Of a stretch of 64,000 bases of DNA, positions 33,841-45,297 are shown piece by piece. Numbering within the stretch: position 1 is the first letter of the stretch; each line of letters begins with the position of its first letter. The DNA is taken from assembly GCA_014706295.1 (NCBI GenBank), contig JACSVZ010000016.1:10893168-10957167 (forward strand), given 5' to 3'. This DNA comes from Lycocorax pyrrhopterus obiensis (lineage: Eukaryota > Chordata > Aves > Passeriformes > Paradisaeidae). The translations under genes were made by a program, and so were the position numbers. The notes beneath the pieces are model-generated. The model was not told the origin of the DNA, did no database searches, and worked only from the letters and a program-made list of their open reading frames with translations.

Positions 33841-36002
33841 CTTGTGCATGATTCCTGATTAGGAATGACAGCTTTGATTATTCATTTACTGGGAAAATGT
33901 AGAATACTTCCCCTAATGGTCACTTTGGCCTGAAGAACTTTTGCAAGACATCAAAAGACTCCATTTTCATAAGCTCGTACTCAACAGGTTGGCACTCCTG
34001 CTGAAGTAGATCTGCTATATTAGTAAGTAGTAATGTCACACTGTGGCTGACCTACAATTTTTCTATTAACAGCTGAGACATGTTTAGGTTCCTACCTATG
34101 GAACCATTTGAAGAGTGAAGACTTAGAGGTTGCTAATTCAAGTTTACTACTCATATTTTTCTCAGAAAGACCCTAAGAACGGGGAAAAAAAAAAGTCTGA
34201 TTACCTATATTTCTAACACAACAATAAGATACACCAAACAATAAAAATTAAAAATAACTTTGCATTTAAGACCAAAAGAACTGAGGCACTCACAATCAGC
34301 TGCATTTTACAAATATAGAAACTATTACAAGTTAAAAACAAGTGTACTTCCAAAAACTTTAAATATTCTTTACAGACTTTATTCACCAGAACAGTTTTTA
34401 AACTTCTTAGTTCAAATACAACATATTTTGTTAAAATATCAGCTGCAAAAACTGAAATACTAATATTTTCATAAGTATACTTAACTCCTATCAGTATTCA
34501 TTAAGTAGGCTACCAAACAATAGAAAGCTATAGTTATTTTTCCAGTGCTTTCATGTCTGTTACGTTTATTTTTACATACATAAAATGAAACTTCTTTAAG
34601 AACTTTTAACTTAATGCAACTCTTAATAATAAATCTCAGAAACCTCAGAAATCCAATACAAAAAAAACCCCCCAAACCAAAACCCCAAGCCTGTACAACT
34701 AGAACTCTAGTTTTGGGAGTGGAAGAGAAGAGGGAGAACTGGAAAGAAGAGACTACACCAGAGATAAACAGAAATAATCACAGCAATGCTTGCTAGCTTT
34801 TAATGTCCTACAAAAGTATATCCACAGTGACAGTTCCCATAAGAAAATCTTGAAAAATTAATTCAAGTGCTCAGAATTCCTCTTCTTCCTCATTATGATA
34901 GATGTACTTCAAATTTATCAATTGGTAACTACTCAACTTCTCTTTCTGACAGCCTTTAAAGCACCAGGAAGCGCAAAATTCATATTACACACAACACAAA
35001 CTGTGGAAGTTACTCTGTTTGAGTAAAGTTCTGCACTACAGTGTTAGAAGCTGTGTTATCAATATTATTTCTGCTAAACAAGGCAGGAAGAAAAAAAAAA
35101 AAACCTGAACAGACTTTTAGTGGAAAAAAAAAAGGATTTAAAATAAAAATTATTACTGGATGGCTACACATAAAAAAAACATTTCCAAAACAAACTACAC
35201 ACTCTCTGAAAGCGTTCCTAAGTTCCATGCCAGACTTACAGAATAAATTTAGGCCAGTACCAAGCACTCATTTCTTCCCCGTGTGTAAATGCGACACAAT
35301 CAGGCCTCACATGCAGGCCTCTCTCTCCAACACAGGCAGGACCTTTGTTCGATACGTCGATGTTTTTCCCTCAAAGCCCTTGACATAACTTTCCATTCTT
35401 TCCCCTATTATTTTCCGGTTCCCCGTCTAGACTTTGGGACTCCCGAGCCGTGCAAATCCCCGCCTGCCGGAGAGCCCGTGCACTCGGAAGGGGGAAGGGG
35501 GAACAATAAAAAAGTTGGACACAGGAAGACGGGCCTGCAGGTCTGGCGAGAGCCCCGGCCTCGGTTCCTTCCCTTCCCCGGATCACCGGGGCAGCAGCCG
35601 GGAGCCCCAGTGCCACCAGCCCCCCCAAACTCGTCCCACTACCCAGCCCCCCGGGAAAAGGGAAGGAGGAAGAGCCAGGCAGGAAAGGCAGAACCCAGCG
35701 TTTGATCAGCCTCCAAGTACGACGCATTATGCAAGCAAACGCAAGGACCAGGCAACTTGCTTCTTGACTGAAAACAAGAAAAACATCAGCTCTAAAACAT
35801 ATAGCTGCGAAAATAATCCCTTTCGTGGGCAGCCAGCTTTGTGACTCCGACCCCACGGGCGCCTCCGTTTTCTGCCCACCTTCTTCTTCCCCCCAAAAAA
35901 GCTTGTGAAATATGGACGTCGGCCGATTGTTTAGCATTTTTACCGAGCTGGGCAGGGGGAAAGAAAGAGAAATTGCTATTTTTTCCTTTAAGATATTCCA
36001 TA

Positions 36003-36110
36003 GCTCCTTCAAAGGAGGAAAAAAAAAAAAAATAAAGGGGGGTGGGAAAGAAAGGACCACTAAGGAAAAGGGGGCCAAGCGGAGTGGGGGAGGGAAGACG
36101 GGGAAGGGCA
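36003..36110 (+). repeat. Purine-rich tract at the CpG-island shore
   Basis: About 100 bp is almost all A and G on the plus strand, including a 14-A run and G6/G5 tracts. On the minus strand, the TRIP12 sense, it is pyrimidine-rich. Such mirror-type purine tracts can form triplex DNA; this is inference only. Confidence 0.55.
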
Positions 36111-36123
36111 TCGAAATCGGCAC

Positions 36124-36147
36124 GGCAGTGTCAACACTGACACTGCC
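36124..36147. other. Perfect 9-bp inverted repeat
   Basis: GGCAGTGTC (36124-36132), a 6-nt loop AACACT, then GACACTGCC (36139-36147): an exact hairpin or palindromic site at the edge of the CpG island. Its role is not known. Confidence 0.6.
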
Positions 36148-36381
36148 CTTTTGTATCAGCAGCCACACAGGGCCCGCGGAGGGGCGGCCGCGCTGCCCCC
36201 CCCCTCCCTGCCGGGCGACCCGGGAGAGGCGAGGTGGCCCCGGCACCCCTGGCCGGCGTGGGGGGGCGAGGGATGTCCCTGCAGCGGGCTCGGGGACCCG
36301 GCCATTTCATCAGCTTCGTTTCCACCCCTTCCCTCCACGGCGAGGGCCCCATTCCACCCCTCCGGGCCGCCCCACACACTC

Positions 36382-36760
36382 ACCAGCGCGGCGCCGTGTC
36401 GTTCCCGGCACCCCTTCGTCCCCCCACCCCCATCTGCAACAATGCTCCGGGATGGCGCCGCTCCCCTCCCCCTGCCCCGGGCCGCCAGGAAGGGCAGCTC
36501 GGCTAATGCCAGGATGACACAACAGGCCCGGCCCGGAGTCGCCGAGGGGCCGAGCGAGCGCCCCGCCGCCCCGCGCCCGCCCCCCCGGCGCCCCCCGACC
36601 GAGCGGAGGGGCCCCGGGTACCTAGTTTGTCCCGGTGCGGCCTCCGCAGACGCTCCGTGCCTCCCTCCTCCCGGCAGCAGCCGCCTCGCTTCCCTTCAAT
36701 TATCAGCTGAAGCCGCAGCACCGAGCGACGCCTCGTCCGCCGCCTCCGCCGCCGAACCCC
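36382..36760 (-). other. TRIP12: TRIP12 5' non-coding first exon region (limits approximate)
   Basis: TRIP12 needs a non-coding first exon spliced to the acceptor at 9653. On the minus strand two donors stand out in the island. One is a strong GCGCTG|GTGAGT (donor bases 36381-36376) and the other a weaker ACTAG|GTACCC with its exon end at 36622. Upstream of the second lies AT-containing, UTR-like sequence (CAGCTGATAATTGAAGGG, from about 36714 to 36697) that stands out from the surrounding GC-only DNA. Which donor is used, and where transcription starts, cannot be settled from sequence; both may be used as alternative first exons. The upper limit given is a guess. Confidence 0.45.
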
Positions 36761-37133
36761 TTCCAGCGGCGCGAGGGGGAGGCCGCGGGACTACTTTCTC
36801 CTGGCGCCGGGGCCCCGCCGGGGCCCGCGCGCGCCCCGGGCCGGCGGGCGGCCCCTGCCCCGGCTGCCGCCCCCCGCGCAGCCCCCGCCGCGGCCCGGAG
36901 CGCGGCCCGCTCGCTGCGCTCGGCGGAGCCGCGGTTGGCGGTCGGTATCCCTCCGCCGGGGTCGTCACCTCGGGTCCGCGGGAATGTCCCCCCTCGGGGC
37001 GGCCGGGGCACGGCTCGCTGGTGGCACCGGCGGCGGGGGTCAGACCCTGCCCGGCACCGCGGGGCCGCCGCGGCTGCTCCTTTAAGAGGGGGCCGGGCTA
37101 GCGGTGACCCCGCGCGATGTCCGCCCCTTCCTG

Positions 37134-37147
37134 GTTGCCATGGAGAC
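37134..37147. promoter_or_regulatory. RFX X-box motif
   Basis: GTTGCCATGGAGAC differs from the palindromic X-box consensus GTTGCCATGGNAAC at one base. It sits within the likely 5' end of FBXO36, just downstream of an ETS-like CTTCCTG. RFX factors bind such sites, often at ciliary genes. Occupancy here is inference. Confidence 0.6.
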
Positions 37148-37355
37148 CGCCTGCCGGCGTCCCAAAATGGCGGCGGCGGACCTGCGCGGGGCCGCTGCTT
37201 TCTCCACCGCCCGGAAAGGAACGAAGGCAGACCGGCAGCCTGAGACGACAGCGGCTTTAGCGAGGGCTTGTCCTTGGGGAAGGAGCGCCTCCATGCCGGG
37301 GCTGGACGGGGAGCCCCGTAAACGCCGCGAGGAAGCGACCCTGGAGGCGCCACCA
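37140..37355 (+). CDS. FBXO36: FBXO36 first exon (candidate coding part)
   Basis: This exon is expected from the head-to-head position with TRIP12 and from a strong donor, CCACCA|GTAAGT, at 37355/37356. An open frame runs from ATG 37140 through ATG 37167 and ATG 37293 to the donor in phase 0. The last start gives 21 codons, beginning MPGLDGEPRKRREE and ending TLEAPP. The mammalian protein begins with a short peptide ending in GPPP before the second exon. The ending EATLEAPP resembles ETLFE...GPPP only loosely, so the coding status and the start are uncertain, and part or all may be 5' UTR. ATG 37167 coincides with the YY1 motif. FBXO36 is an F-box protein, a presumed substrate adaptor of SCF (SKP1-CUL1-F-box) ubiquitin ligases. 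Confidence 0.5.
37164..37174 (+). promoter_or_regulatory. YY1 motif at the FBXO36 5' end
   Basis: AAAATGGCGGC matches the YY1 core (AAGATGGCGGC) in the orientation typical just downstream of transcription starts. It helps place the FBXO36 start slightly upstream, at about 37.10-37.16 kb. Confidence 0.6.
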
Positions 37356-38573
37356 GTAAGTGCCGCTGGCCTGGCCTCCTGAGGGCTGGGCTGCGTGAGG
37401 GCTGGCTACCAAAAAGGGTATTTCCAGGCATGGGTGAAAGTGCGTCTAGACCAGGAGCCTCAGTATGTGGGAGATTCCTTCTACCTGGACTTTCCCGAGC
37501 CTGTGGGATGGGCCTCTGGGTGAGGAACCAGAGGAAAGGAGGAAATAAAAATCTGTCAAAATGGTGAGTTAGTAGCCTTGCGAAGTAGTATATACACATC
37601 GTGATTTTGTACCCTTAAAACAGACATAAGTACTCTCAGAAATGCCTCACAAATAAATGTGGTGCTACATTTAATGCAAATAAACAACAAATCTTAAAGT
37701 ATGCCTTCTAAGAAAATGTAAGTTTAGCTGCACTTTCAGGGTGATCAGACTTAAGGCAGGGGGGCAAGCAATAAACTTTATTGAGAAAGTTTTTTAAATG
37801 TCTCACTGGAACCAGAAAAAAATCCAACGTATTTTTAAACTAGGAGGAAGTTTTCAGTTTGTTTTCATAAAGTAAACCAAAATAATGGGCATATGTTCTT
37901 TCAGGGAAGAACTGCTGCACAATAACTGGGAAATATGTGCTTTTGAGTAGCTGAGTCTTGTAGTGGGCCTGTCCCACTGACCCCATAGGAATCCTATCAG
38001 TGCTCTGCTTGTCTGTGGAATGTGACTGAGTGTTGTAGGGTTTTTGATATTCATTTTTGCACTCAGATAATAAAAAATAAGATGGTTCTTCTTATTATTA
38101 CTGTCTTCAGTTTTTGGTTCTCATATCTGTTTCCTGTCACACACTTCAGGTATCTATTCTTGGGTGTGTTTTCAGCTGCCCAAATATATCCTGAAAACAA
38201 ACCAAAGTCAGTTAACACAAACCATGCAAAAAGAGCTTCATAGCTGTCAGTGTAAGTACGTTCAAATTGTTCTGCAAATGTTCATTGTACAAAGCATTAC
38301 CAGGAAGTTGATGTCATTGAAAAATAACTGGTTTGGATTATTTGAAAAATTCAGCTTTGATTTTATGGCAATAAGATTATTTGAGTATTGTGCAGTGAAT
38401 GTATGTATTTGAATATATCACTATATTTTCTGAAGCTAGTGATTCCAGAAAAACTTCCACGTTCACTCAAATTTTAAATTCACTCCTCCTCAAAACACCT
38501 TCACATAAGTAATGTCTCCAGTTTTAACTTCTGTACATGTAAAACTTCTGGATGCTAGTTAACCTTTCTACAG

Positions 38574-38622
38574 GCTATGGAATCTCCTGAGAGAAGACCT
38601 GTGTCAAAAATAGCAGTTGAAG
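38574..38622 (+). other. Exon-like segment of unknown identity
   Basis: This 49-bp segment lies between a good acceptor (GTTAACCTTTCTACAG, with a branch-like TTAAC) and a strong donor (GAAG|GTATGT). Joined in phase after 37355, it stays open: AMESPERRPVSKIAVE. It contains its own ATG. It resembles no part of mammalian FBXO36 that I know. It may be a lineage-specific or alternative 5' exon, or a chance pairing of splice motifs. Confidence 0.3.
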
Positions 38623-39371
38623 GTATGTGCATCACTGATGTTCCAAGTTGTGTCTCATGTAAAATATATTTAGCCATCCTGTGTTAGCATGGAGGAGGCC
38701 TTGTTGTTGGTTCACGTTCCCCATGTGCTGTTTTGCAGTCTCCTAATAAATAACAGTCTTTGCCTTAAAGGCCTCACAGTCTAAGCCTCCAGCCAGGCAC
38801 ATGGTTACATGAATGCTGAAACCTGCTACTTTCGGTAGTCCCATTCTTGGAAGTGAGTGGTTTCAGAACTGTCTGTTGTTTTTCTTTAAAAGCAAAAAGG
38901 GGAGTTTGTGGCTGCATGGTGGATTTGTATGAAAGCTCCCATAATTCTGTCAAGTGTTGCCCTTCTTTGAATGGTCTACTTGGGCTTTACATGAGCAGTA
39001 AATTCAGCTCTTTCAGGATGAAGTTGTTAATTTACTGGGCATGTCTTATAAAGCTCCAAGGTTTGTGGACCTGTGGTCATGGCCAGGATTTCCAGATATC
39101 AGCTGACTATAAAGTCAAACTGTCACAGAACCAGAAATCCTGTACAAATACAGAAGATCTTAAGAATGTGTTAGGGAAAGAAACTTAATTGCATAAATGA
39201 GCATTCACAGAATACAGTTCACCCAGCTGGATTGTGTGGAAGGAGAGATCTTCCGAGCCGTCAGTGAAATGATGTAGTAGCTATTTTAAGTCAGCAATCA
39301 TAATTTTACAAATGCATAGAAACTATTGCACGTTTCCCCTGCTTGGGCATCTGCCAGTTCCACTGCAGAAA

Positions 39372-39430
39372 TGTAAGATTGAAAGAGAGAACTTCAGGTC
39401 ATCCAGTCCCAGTGCCTGCTGTTTCATCCA
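39372..39430 (-). mobile_element. Possible degraded CR1 fragment
   Basis: AGATTGAAAGAGAGAACTTC followed by GGTCATCCAGTCCCAGTGCC vaguely follows the reversed CR1 3' end (GGTTGGAAGGGACCTC, then ATCTAGTCCAACCCC). Similarity is weak. Confidence 0.35.
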
Positions 39431-39627
39431 ACCGCATAATAGATCCTCATAGCAGAAATGGGATTTATGTGTTTCAAAGGTAGTGACACTTTTTTTCCTC
39501 TGCTACTTCACACAGAACAACTGCTCCAGATCACCACTTCTCTGATGATTAGAAGTGCAGTTAGGCAGATTAACTTACCTGTATTTTGTTTGGATATCTT
39601 GTGTGTAGGTAACAATGCTGTACACAT

Positions 39628-39668
39628 GTGTGTGTGTATATATATGATATATTGTATATATTTAATAA
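39628..39668 (+). repeat. TG/TA compound microsatellite
   Basis: A short TGTGTGTG run passes into TATATATAT-type sequence with interruptions, inside the FBXO36 intron. Confidence 0.65.
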
Positions 39669-41354
39669 ATATGCACTCTGGATAGGGTTTGTTTTGTTTT
39701 TTCAGTCTCCACTTGTGAAACAGACTCTCTGCTTCTTGGTCACTCTCATATCTTTTCACTGCATCTCTTCCCATTAGTACTTTTAATAATAATAAGCCTA
39801 ACAAGTACCATGTGCAAAAGCATTATTACTTCCCCATGTCTTCTGGAAAATCCTGGGTGATTTAAATTTTAGGATTGCACTTAACTTTCTCTACCAAAAT
39901 CATATTAATGACTCTTGATCATCCTTCGATTAGTTATTATTCCAATGTCTTTCTCCTCTGTCAACTTTTAATTTATAAACTTTTATGGCAGAAATTATTT
40001 CCAAATGAATGACTTTGCCATTTGTACTTCTCAAATTTTATTTTATTAATTTGTTTTCTTTTTTCCTGTCCAGGACTGTTCTGAGTTGTTATGAAGGATA
40101 AATTGGTGTACATCTCAGGGTAAACATAAATAAAAAATCATTCTTGGCCATAAAATGTGTACTAGGGATCCTGCTAGTATTCATGGGAATGGTGAATAGT
40201 TTTCATTTTGAGTGCATGTAATATTACATAGGATGGGAATCTTTTTGTTCAAGACTGACATGAGAGATGGCAAATTGTTTCACATATGCCTTTCTATTAC
40301 CTTTCACTGTACATGTTTTTCAATCTTGAAGTGCCAAATTAATATTTGATATGCCAGTTATAATTTGGCAAGGTTTATCACAAACAACAATAGATTTTAT
40401 CTGTTTGTACAAAGCAAGCAAATAATCCTATGGCTTTCAACATTAAATATAAGATGGCTTGAGAGGGCCACACAAATAACCTTTCAAAATAACATTTCTT
40501 ATAAATTGTTTAACAGATGATAAATACAGGTTTTGAAAAGTGCAAGAGAGGAATCCAGATGGTGGGTAGTGCAGGAAAGATCGGCCGCTCATCTTGGTCA
40601 AACAAGGAATATAGACACGCATCCCCCACCCCCCCAAAAAAGTCTGGTGCTTAATCTGCTTATAGGGCAGGCTGATAACTGGAATGATGAAGCTGGTAAC
40701 AAAAGAAATGTAATGGGAAAATGATCCGCTCAACATGTAATTAATACTAGCATCTGTCACCATTTAATGAATGCTACACTAATCAGAAGATTTTGTCATG
40801 TTAGTAAAATGTTCAGCTACTTACCCACAAAAGACGAGCATGGTACATTCACAAGGCTGTCGTTGTTCTGCGCAATATTCTACATAAGATCTGCTCCTGT
40901 AACAGCCAGGATAACTGAACTCTGTCAAATATGCAACTGCAGAATTGTGTGTTTGGGCAGAGGTCAGCAACTGGGTTCTCTAACAAATATACACAGGACA
41001 TGTAGATGAGCAAACAGTGTAAGTAACTGGGCAAACAGTTCTGATGAATGTTCTTGTTCTTTACCCCTCATTGCTCCTATTGTTTAGTGTTCGCCTCTAC
41101 ATCTTCAATCAGTTTCTGATTAAATCAATACATTCTGAGCACAGCAAATTATTTTGGATACTGGCTACTACAGTATATGCTTAAAAGATCCTATAATTAG
41201 TTGTTTCATTTTAAAAATAAAGGTTTTTTCTGGCTTTTTTAGTTGTAAGCAAAAATTATGAACCTACAGCACTTAAATCTTTAAGAACTTTTTTTTTTAA
41301 AAATCCTTTTTCAATAAATAACCCAGTTCTGTGACTGATCTCTGTAAGTCCTAC

Positions 41355-41485
41355 ACTACAAAAATGCAAACAAACAAAAAACCACCACCACATCAACAAC
41401 ATAACCCAAACAAAAGTTTTAAAAAATTAAAAAAAAAACCACCAAAAAAACCCCCATACCAAACCAAAACAAAAAACCCCACCAC
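41355..41485 (+). repeat. A/C-rich low-complexity tract
   Basis: About 130 bp of A runs with CC, CCA and CCC interruptions (AAACAAACAAA, CCACCACCAC, AAACCCC words), nearly devoid of G. It is open in one plus frame as a Lys/Pro/Asn-rich peptide of no significance. It lies in the FBXO36 intron. Confidence 0.65.
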
Positions 41486-44400
41486 CTTATCATTTTGCAT
41501 TTTAGGAGACATTAATAAACGATCATTGTAGTGGTTGTGGGCTGGCTGATTTTCAGTTGTGAGTACCTTCATGCTTTATTAAACCTGCAAGGATACCTTG
41601 TCCCTTTCAAAAAAGGTGCTATAAAGTTAACTGCTATGTCTTGGGCTTGTTTTTAAGTCTTTATGATGACATTTGATATGTAACCTATTTGATTGACAGC
41701 AGATGCCATTTGAAGTGCTTAAGCCAGATGGATGGGGGGGGGGTAATTAACAGATGTTCTAATAGGCATTGAGCTGAAATTAATTTCATGTTACACAAAA
41801 TTTTTTGAAAGATAAGTCTTATTTTAAGTAAAGATTTGTGGGAGATGAACCTTTTTCAAAATTCTACTATTTTTTTTGCATTTGAGACCTGAATGATGCC
41901 AGTTATTACCTAGCTGGACCAATCCTATTCAAGTCTCTTCTTTGACTTTTTAAACAGAGATTTGTGTTCTTAACAAACAAAAAGAGCACATGAAATTTCT
42001 CAAGAGGGAGTTTAAAAAATTATATTTTCATTATGAGCTATTTGTATGGAGCACTTCAACTGCATAGAACTAGGAACTTCTTGTTGTAGTTATAAATTAG
42101 AAATATTTCAAGTATAGTTTGATGAGACCAGGAGAAGGCAGCCATTTTGTACTAGCTCAGGAAATGCTCTGCTATGTTGAAAAGGTGTATTTCCAAAAGA
42201 ATCAAACATTTTCATGGTAATGGTATCACACAGTATTAAGCAATAATTAACAGGAGAATGTTTGTTAAGCCTAAAATACATAGGGAAATCTCCTTTGCAT
42301 TTTTGCTGTCTAATTCAGACATCAAAGTAAACAGTAGAGCTGCTTGGAAAATGGAGACAGTTTCTCTGGGGAAATAATGCTGCACTGGAAAAACATGAAT
42401 ATTGTTGTCAGGTGTTTCTGTCCAAAGCTAAAATAAGTTGATTTTGCAGTGTTGTGGCATGTTATGGTTTGGATGCCTGATGGTACCTCTCACTTCTTCT
42501 GTGATGTGCCACCTCTGAATGTATGCAGTGGGCTAGATCTTATCCATAAGGTTTTGGGAAAGATTTGGGAATTCTTTGGTTATGCTGCAATATTGAAGAT
42601 GTAATACAGTCGAAGTACTGACATAGGAAAATTTGGACTTTTGACAACTGAAATGCAATTTGTCATGTGTTGCACTGGCAATGCTGGAATTTCAGGGCTT
42701 TCCTTATTAGTGGAGCAAGATTTCTCTACAGAAGGCATCACATACAGCAATGTAAATGGTGGGTTTTTACCTTCCCAGAAGACTCAATTCTCATTTTTGG
42801 AAGGTGGTTGTTTTGGCTTTTTTTCCCTCACAAACATTACCAAATGCTTAACCCTGTGAAACATTCATTTATTGATTTGAAATTAGATAGATAACTGATA
42901 TGGGATGATTATTACTTGTGAAGTTGAGTTCTTAGTTACCCTATGATAATGCAGTGCTGTCGTGTGGGTTTATGAAATTTTTTTCAGTAGTGGTTGTGCT
43001 GTTACTTGAAGATGCGTTGGAATATCCTCATATCAGTTTCAATTAAGGTATGTTAAAGATGGTAAAGTAATCTTAGTTAATTCGCTATTAATCTGGTTTT
43101 ACTATATCACTGGTAGCCTAGAGATTTTTTTTTACCCTTGTCTCAGCTGGGTTTTGTCTACTTATAACTAGTCTTTAATATACAGATAGCAGTATCTCAC
43201 AGAATTGCAATGTTTAAGCTCCCATTTTGAGTTTTATGCATGGTTTTATTGTTTGTGGCTTTCTTTGAAAGTATCATACTTTAACTAGTCCTGCCTGATA
43301 AGGATGATTTTCAGGCAATGAAGGTGTAATAGTTTCTCAAGGTAAGCAATCACGACTACTTTCTGCTTAATAATGTAAACATTTCTTGCTGTAACCAAGT
43401 GATGTTCACATATTCATTATTGCCAGTGTTTGTTCTTTAGAAACAAAGAAAGACTGGGTTATGTTTTTCACTTGCCTTACTTAGGTAGTAAATCCTTATC
43501 AATCTTTTTCTCTGTGTTGGGATACTTCAGGAGTAATTCTACTTTCATGTTACCAAGGGTAAGTTTGTGTTCTTACCTGTTGTCTTGTTTTCCTTCTTCC
43601 TGCTTCAATTTAGAAAAATAATTATTTCTTCATTTCTGTTGCCTTTATTAACCAAGAGCAGTCTACATTATTTCATTTTCCATGTACACAATAGCATTCA
43701 TGATGAAGAACTATCAGATATGTTTACTTGACTAGGCATACCATATATTTATACTTCTTTCATTTATCAAAAGTAATTAAATGCACTAAGCAAAGTGTTC
43801 AAGGGAAGGAAAAAGGCAAGAAGTGTAGAAGGCAAAGCTAGAAAAGGTTCAGAATTTTTATCTCTAAGTGAGATAGGCTATGAAAGTCATATCTAAAGAT
43901 GCACCAGTGAAACCTAAAAATTATTTTTAAATGAAGTTGCTGGTCTAAACTGCTCTATGGATTTTTATTGTAAAGATTTGCTTGATTTTGATTGGATATA
44001 AAGTAAATCAGTTTGTGTTAAACTGAAATAAGCCTAAATTAAACCAAAGTAAAAGTGCCTGCAGCTTTTGGATGGGCTTCACTAAATTAGATTAAAATTG
44101 TGCACTGGGTACAACCAGTGTAAACGTCATTTTTTGGCTGAAACCTGAATTACACAAATTATCTGGAGAAGAGTGGGAACTAGAAGAATGAACACTAGTG
44201 CACAGTAAAATGATAAAAATCATTTGCTGAAAAAATACTGTAGAAGCAGAAGCCTGGGAGAGCGTCTGAAGCCAGAGTTCTAAATAACGTAATAGGATGA
44301 TAGTGAACAATAGAGTGAAAGGAATGACAGCAGATGGGGATTGCAGGCAAGAGAAGCTGCATAGCTGGAAAGCATCAAAAAAGCAAGCAGATACTTGTGA

Positions 44401-45281
44401 CAGAAAATGCAATATATGTTTTAATATATGTGCACATCAAATTATCATGACAAATGATAATGAAAGGATAGACTTCAGCTTTTGCTAAGTTGGTGCTACA
44501 GCTGAGTTGTACAGGTGTTTCCTCCTATGCAGTTTACAATGAGACTGAATCCTAAAGGTAACAAATGTTACGTTTCATATAAAGTGAGGAATTAAAATTC
44601 GACTGAAAAAATCCTAGTGTTTGAAGAAACAGGAAAAAAATCAACCAGCAGGTAGCACATGCTACCTGAGCTGGTAACTGATCGAGAGAAAGGGCACATT
44701 TGCTAACACAGCTTTTTCTGAAAACTGGAGACATGCGTAGGAGTCGAGGGTATCAGAATCCCTGCACCATGTGATAGAGTCTTTAGTGCTCCTGTCTTTT
44801 GATTTGAGGTGGAATTAAAGCTGTAAATAGACAGCAAGAGAACTTTGAAAAACACACTGGTAGTATTAGATTGTTCTTTAAAAATGTGATGAGATTTTAG
44901 GGGCCAGTGCAATAGATGTTTCTCAAAATTTAAGTAGGAGATGTCAGTGCTGAAAGTGAGCTGCCAACTTAAGAATATAGGAAAACAGTTTTCAGCAGAT
45001 ATTAGATTAAACTGGTGGCAGATATATGCAAATCAGGAAGATAAGAAGTATCCAAGAAGGGAGCTGTGGGATGATATAACTAAGACTTCATCTGTAATAG
45101 AAAGGATTGCCAGTTATATGTACAGACTTTGCTAAAAGAGGTGCAGATTCCCTAAAAATTACTTTGCACTGTAACACTGCTGTACTTCAGGACATTTTAT
45201 ACAGATAGCAGGAGTCTGCTCTGTTTTGTTGTCTGGGATTTGTTACTCTATTAAAGAGGAAACAAACTCAAACTCAAGCTC

Positions 45282-45297
45282 AAAAAAAAAAAAAAAA
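45282..45297 (+). repeat. Poly(A) run
   Basis: A run of about 15 A follows CTCAAGCTC-type repeats (ACTCAAACTCAAGCTCA) in the FBXO36 intron. It could be a microsatellite or a retroposon tail; no element body was recognised. Confidence 0.5.

Larger units (their letters stand above)
35400..37400. promoter_or_regulatory. CpG island, bidirectional TRIP12/FBXO36 promoter
   Basis: An abrupt change from AT-rich intron to GC-rich DNA dense in CG dinucleotides occurs here. The core is about 36130-37330 with a shore from about 35400. TRIP12 is transcribed leftward from it and FBXO36 rightward, the head-to-head arrangement known for this pair in human. No TATA box is seen. Typical CpG-promoter motifs are present: GGGGCGG-type Sp1 sites, ETS-like CTTCCTG at 37128-37134, an RFX X-box at 37134-37147 and a YY1 site at 37164-37174. 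Long open frames through the island on both strands (for example 35371-36246 - and 36151-37101 +) reflect the scarcity of stop codons in GC-rich DNA and are not taken as genes. Confidence 0.88.

Noticed and set aside
35371..36246. 291-codon minus-strand open frame in the CpG-island shore
   Set aside because: GC-rich DNA and a purine/pyrimidine tract deplete stops. The peptide is low-complexity, spans likely TRIP12 promoter and intron, and matches no known family.
36151..37101. Long plus-strand open frame (316 codons) through the CpG island, with several others overlapping
   Set aside because: Many overlapping frames are open on both strands in Pro/Arg/Ala-rich composition, which is typical of CpG islands; no domain or splice logic supports them.
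41880..41950. CAGTTATTACC segment as a possible FBXO36 exon 2 (YYQLL)
   Set aside because: Only QLL matches, a stop precedes it, and the following residues do not fit.
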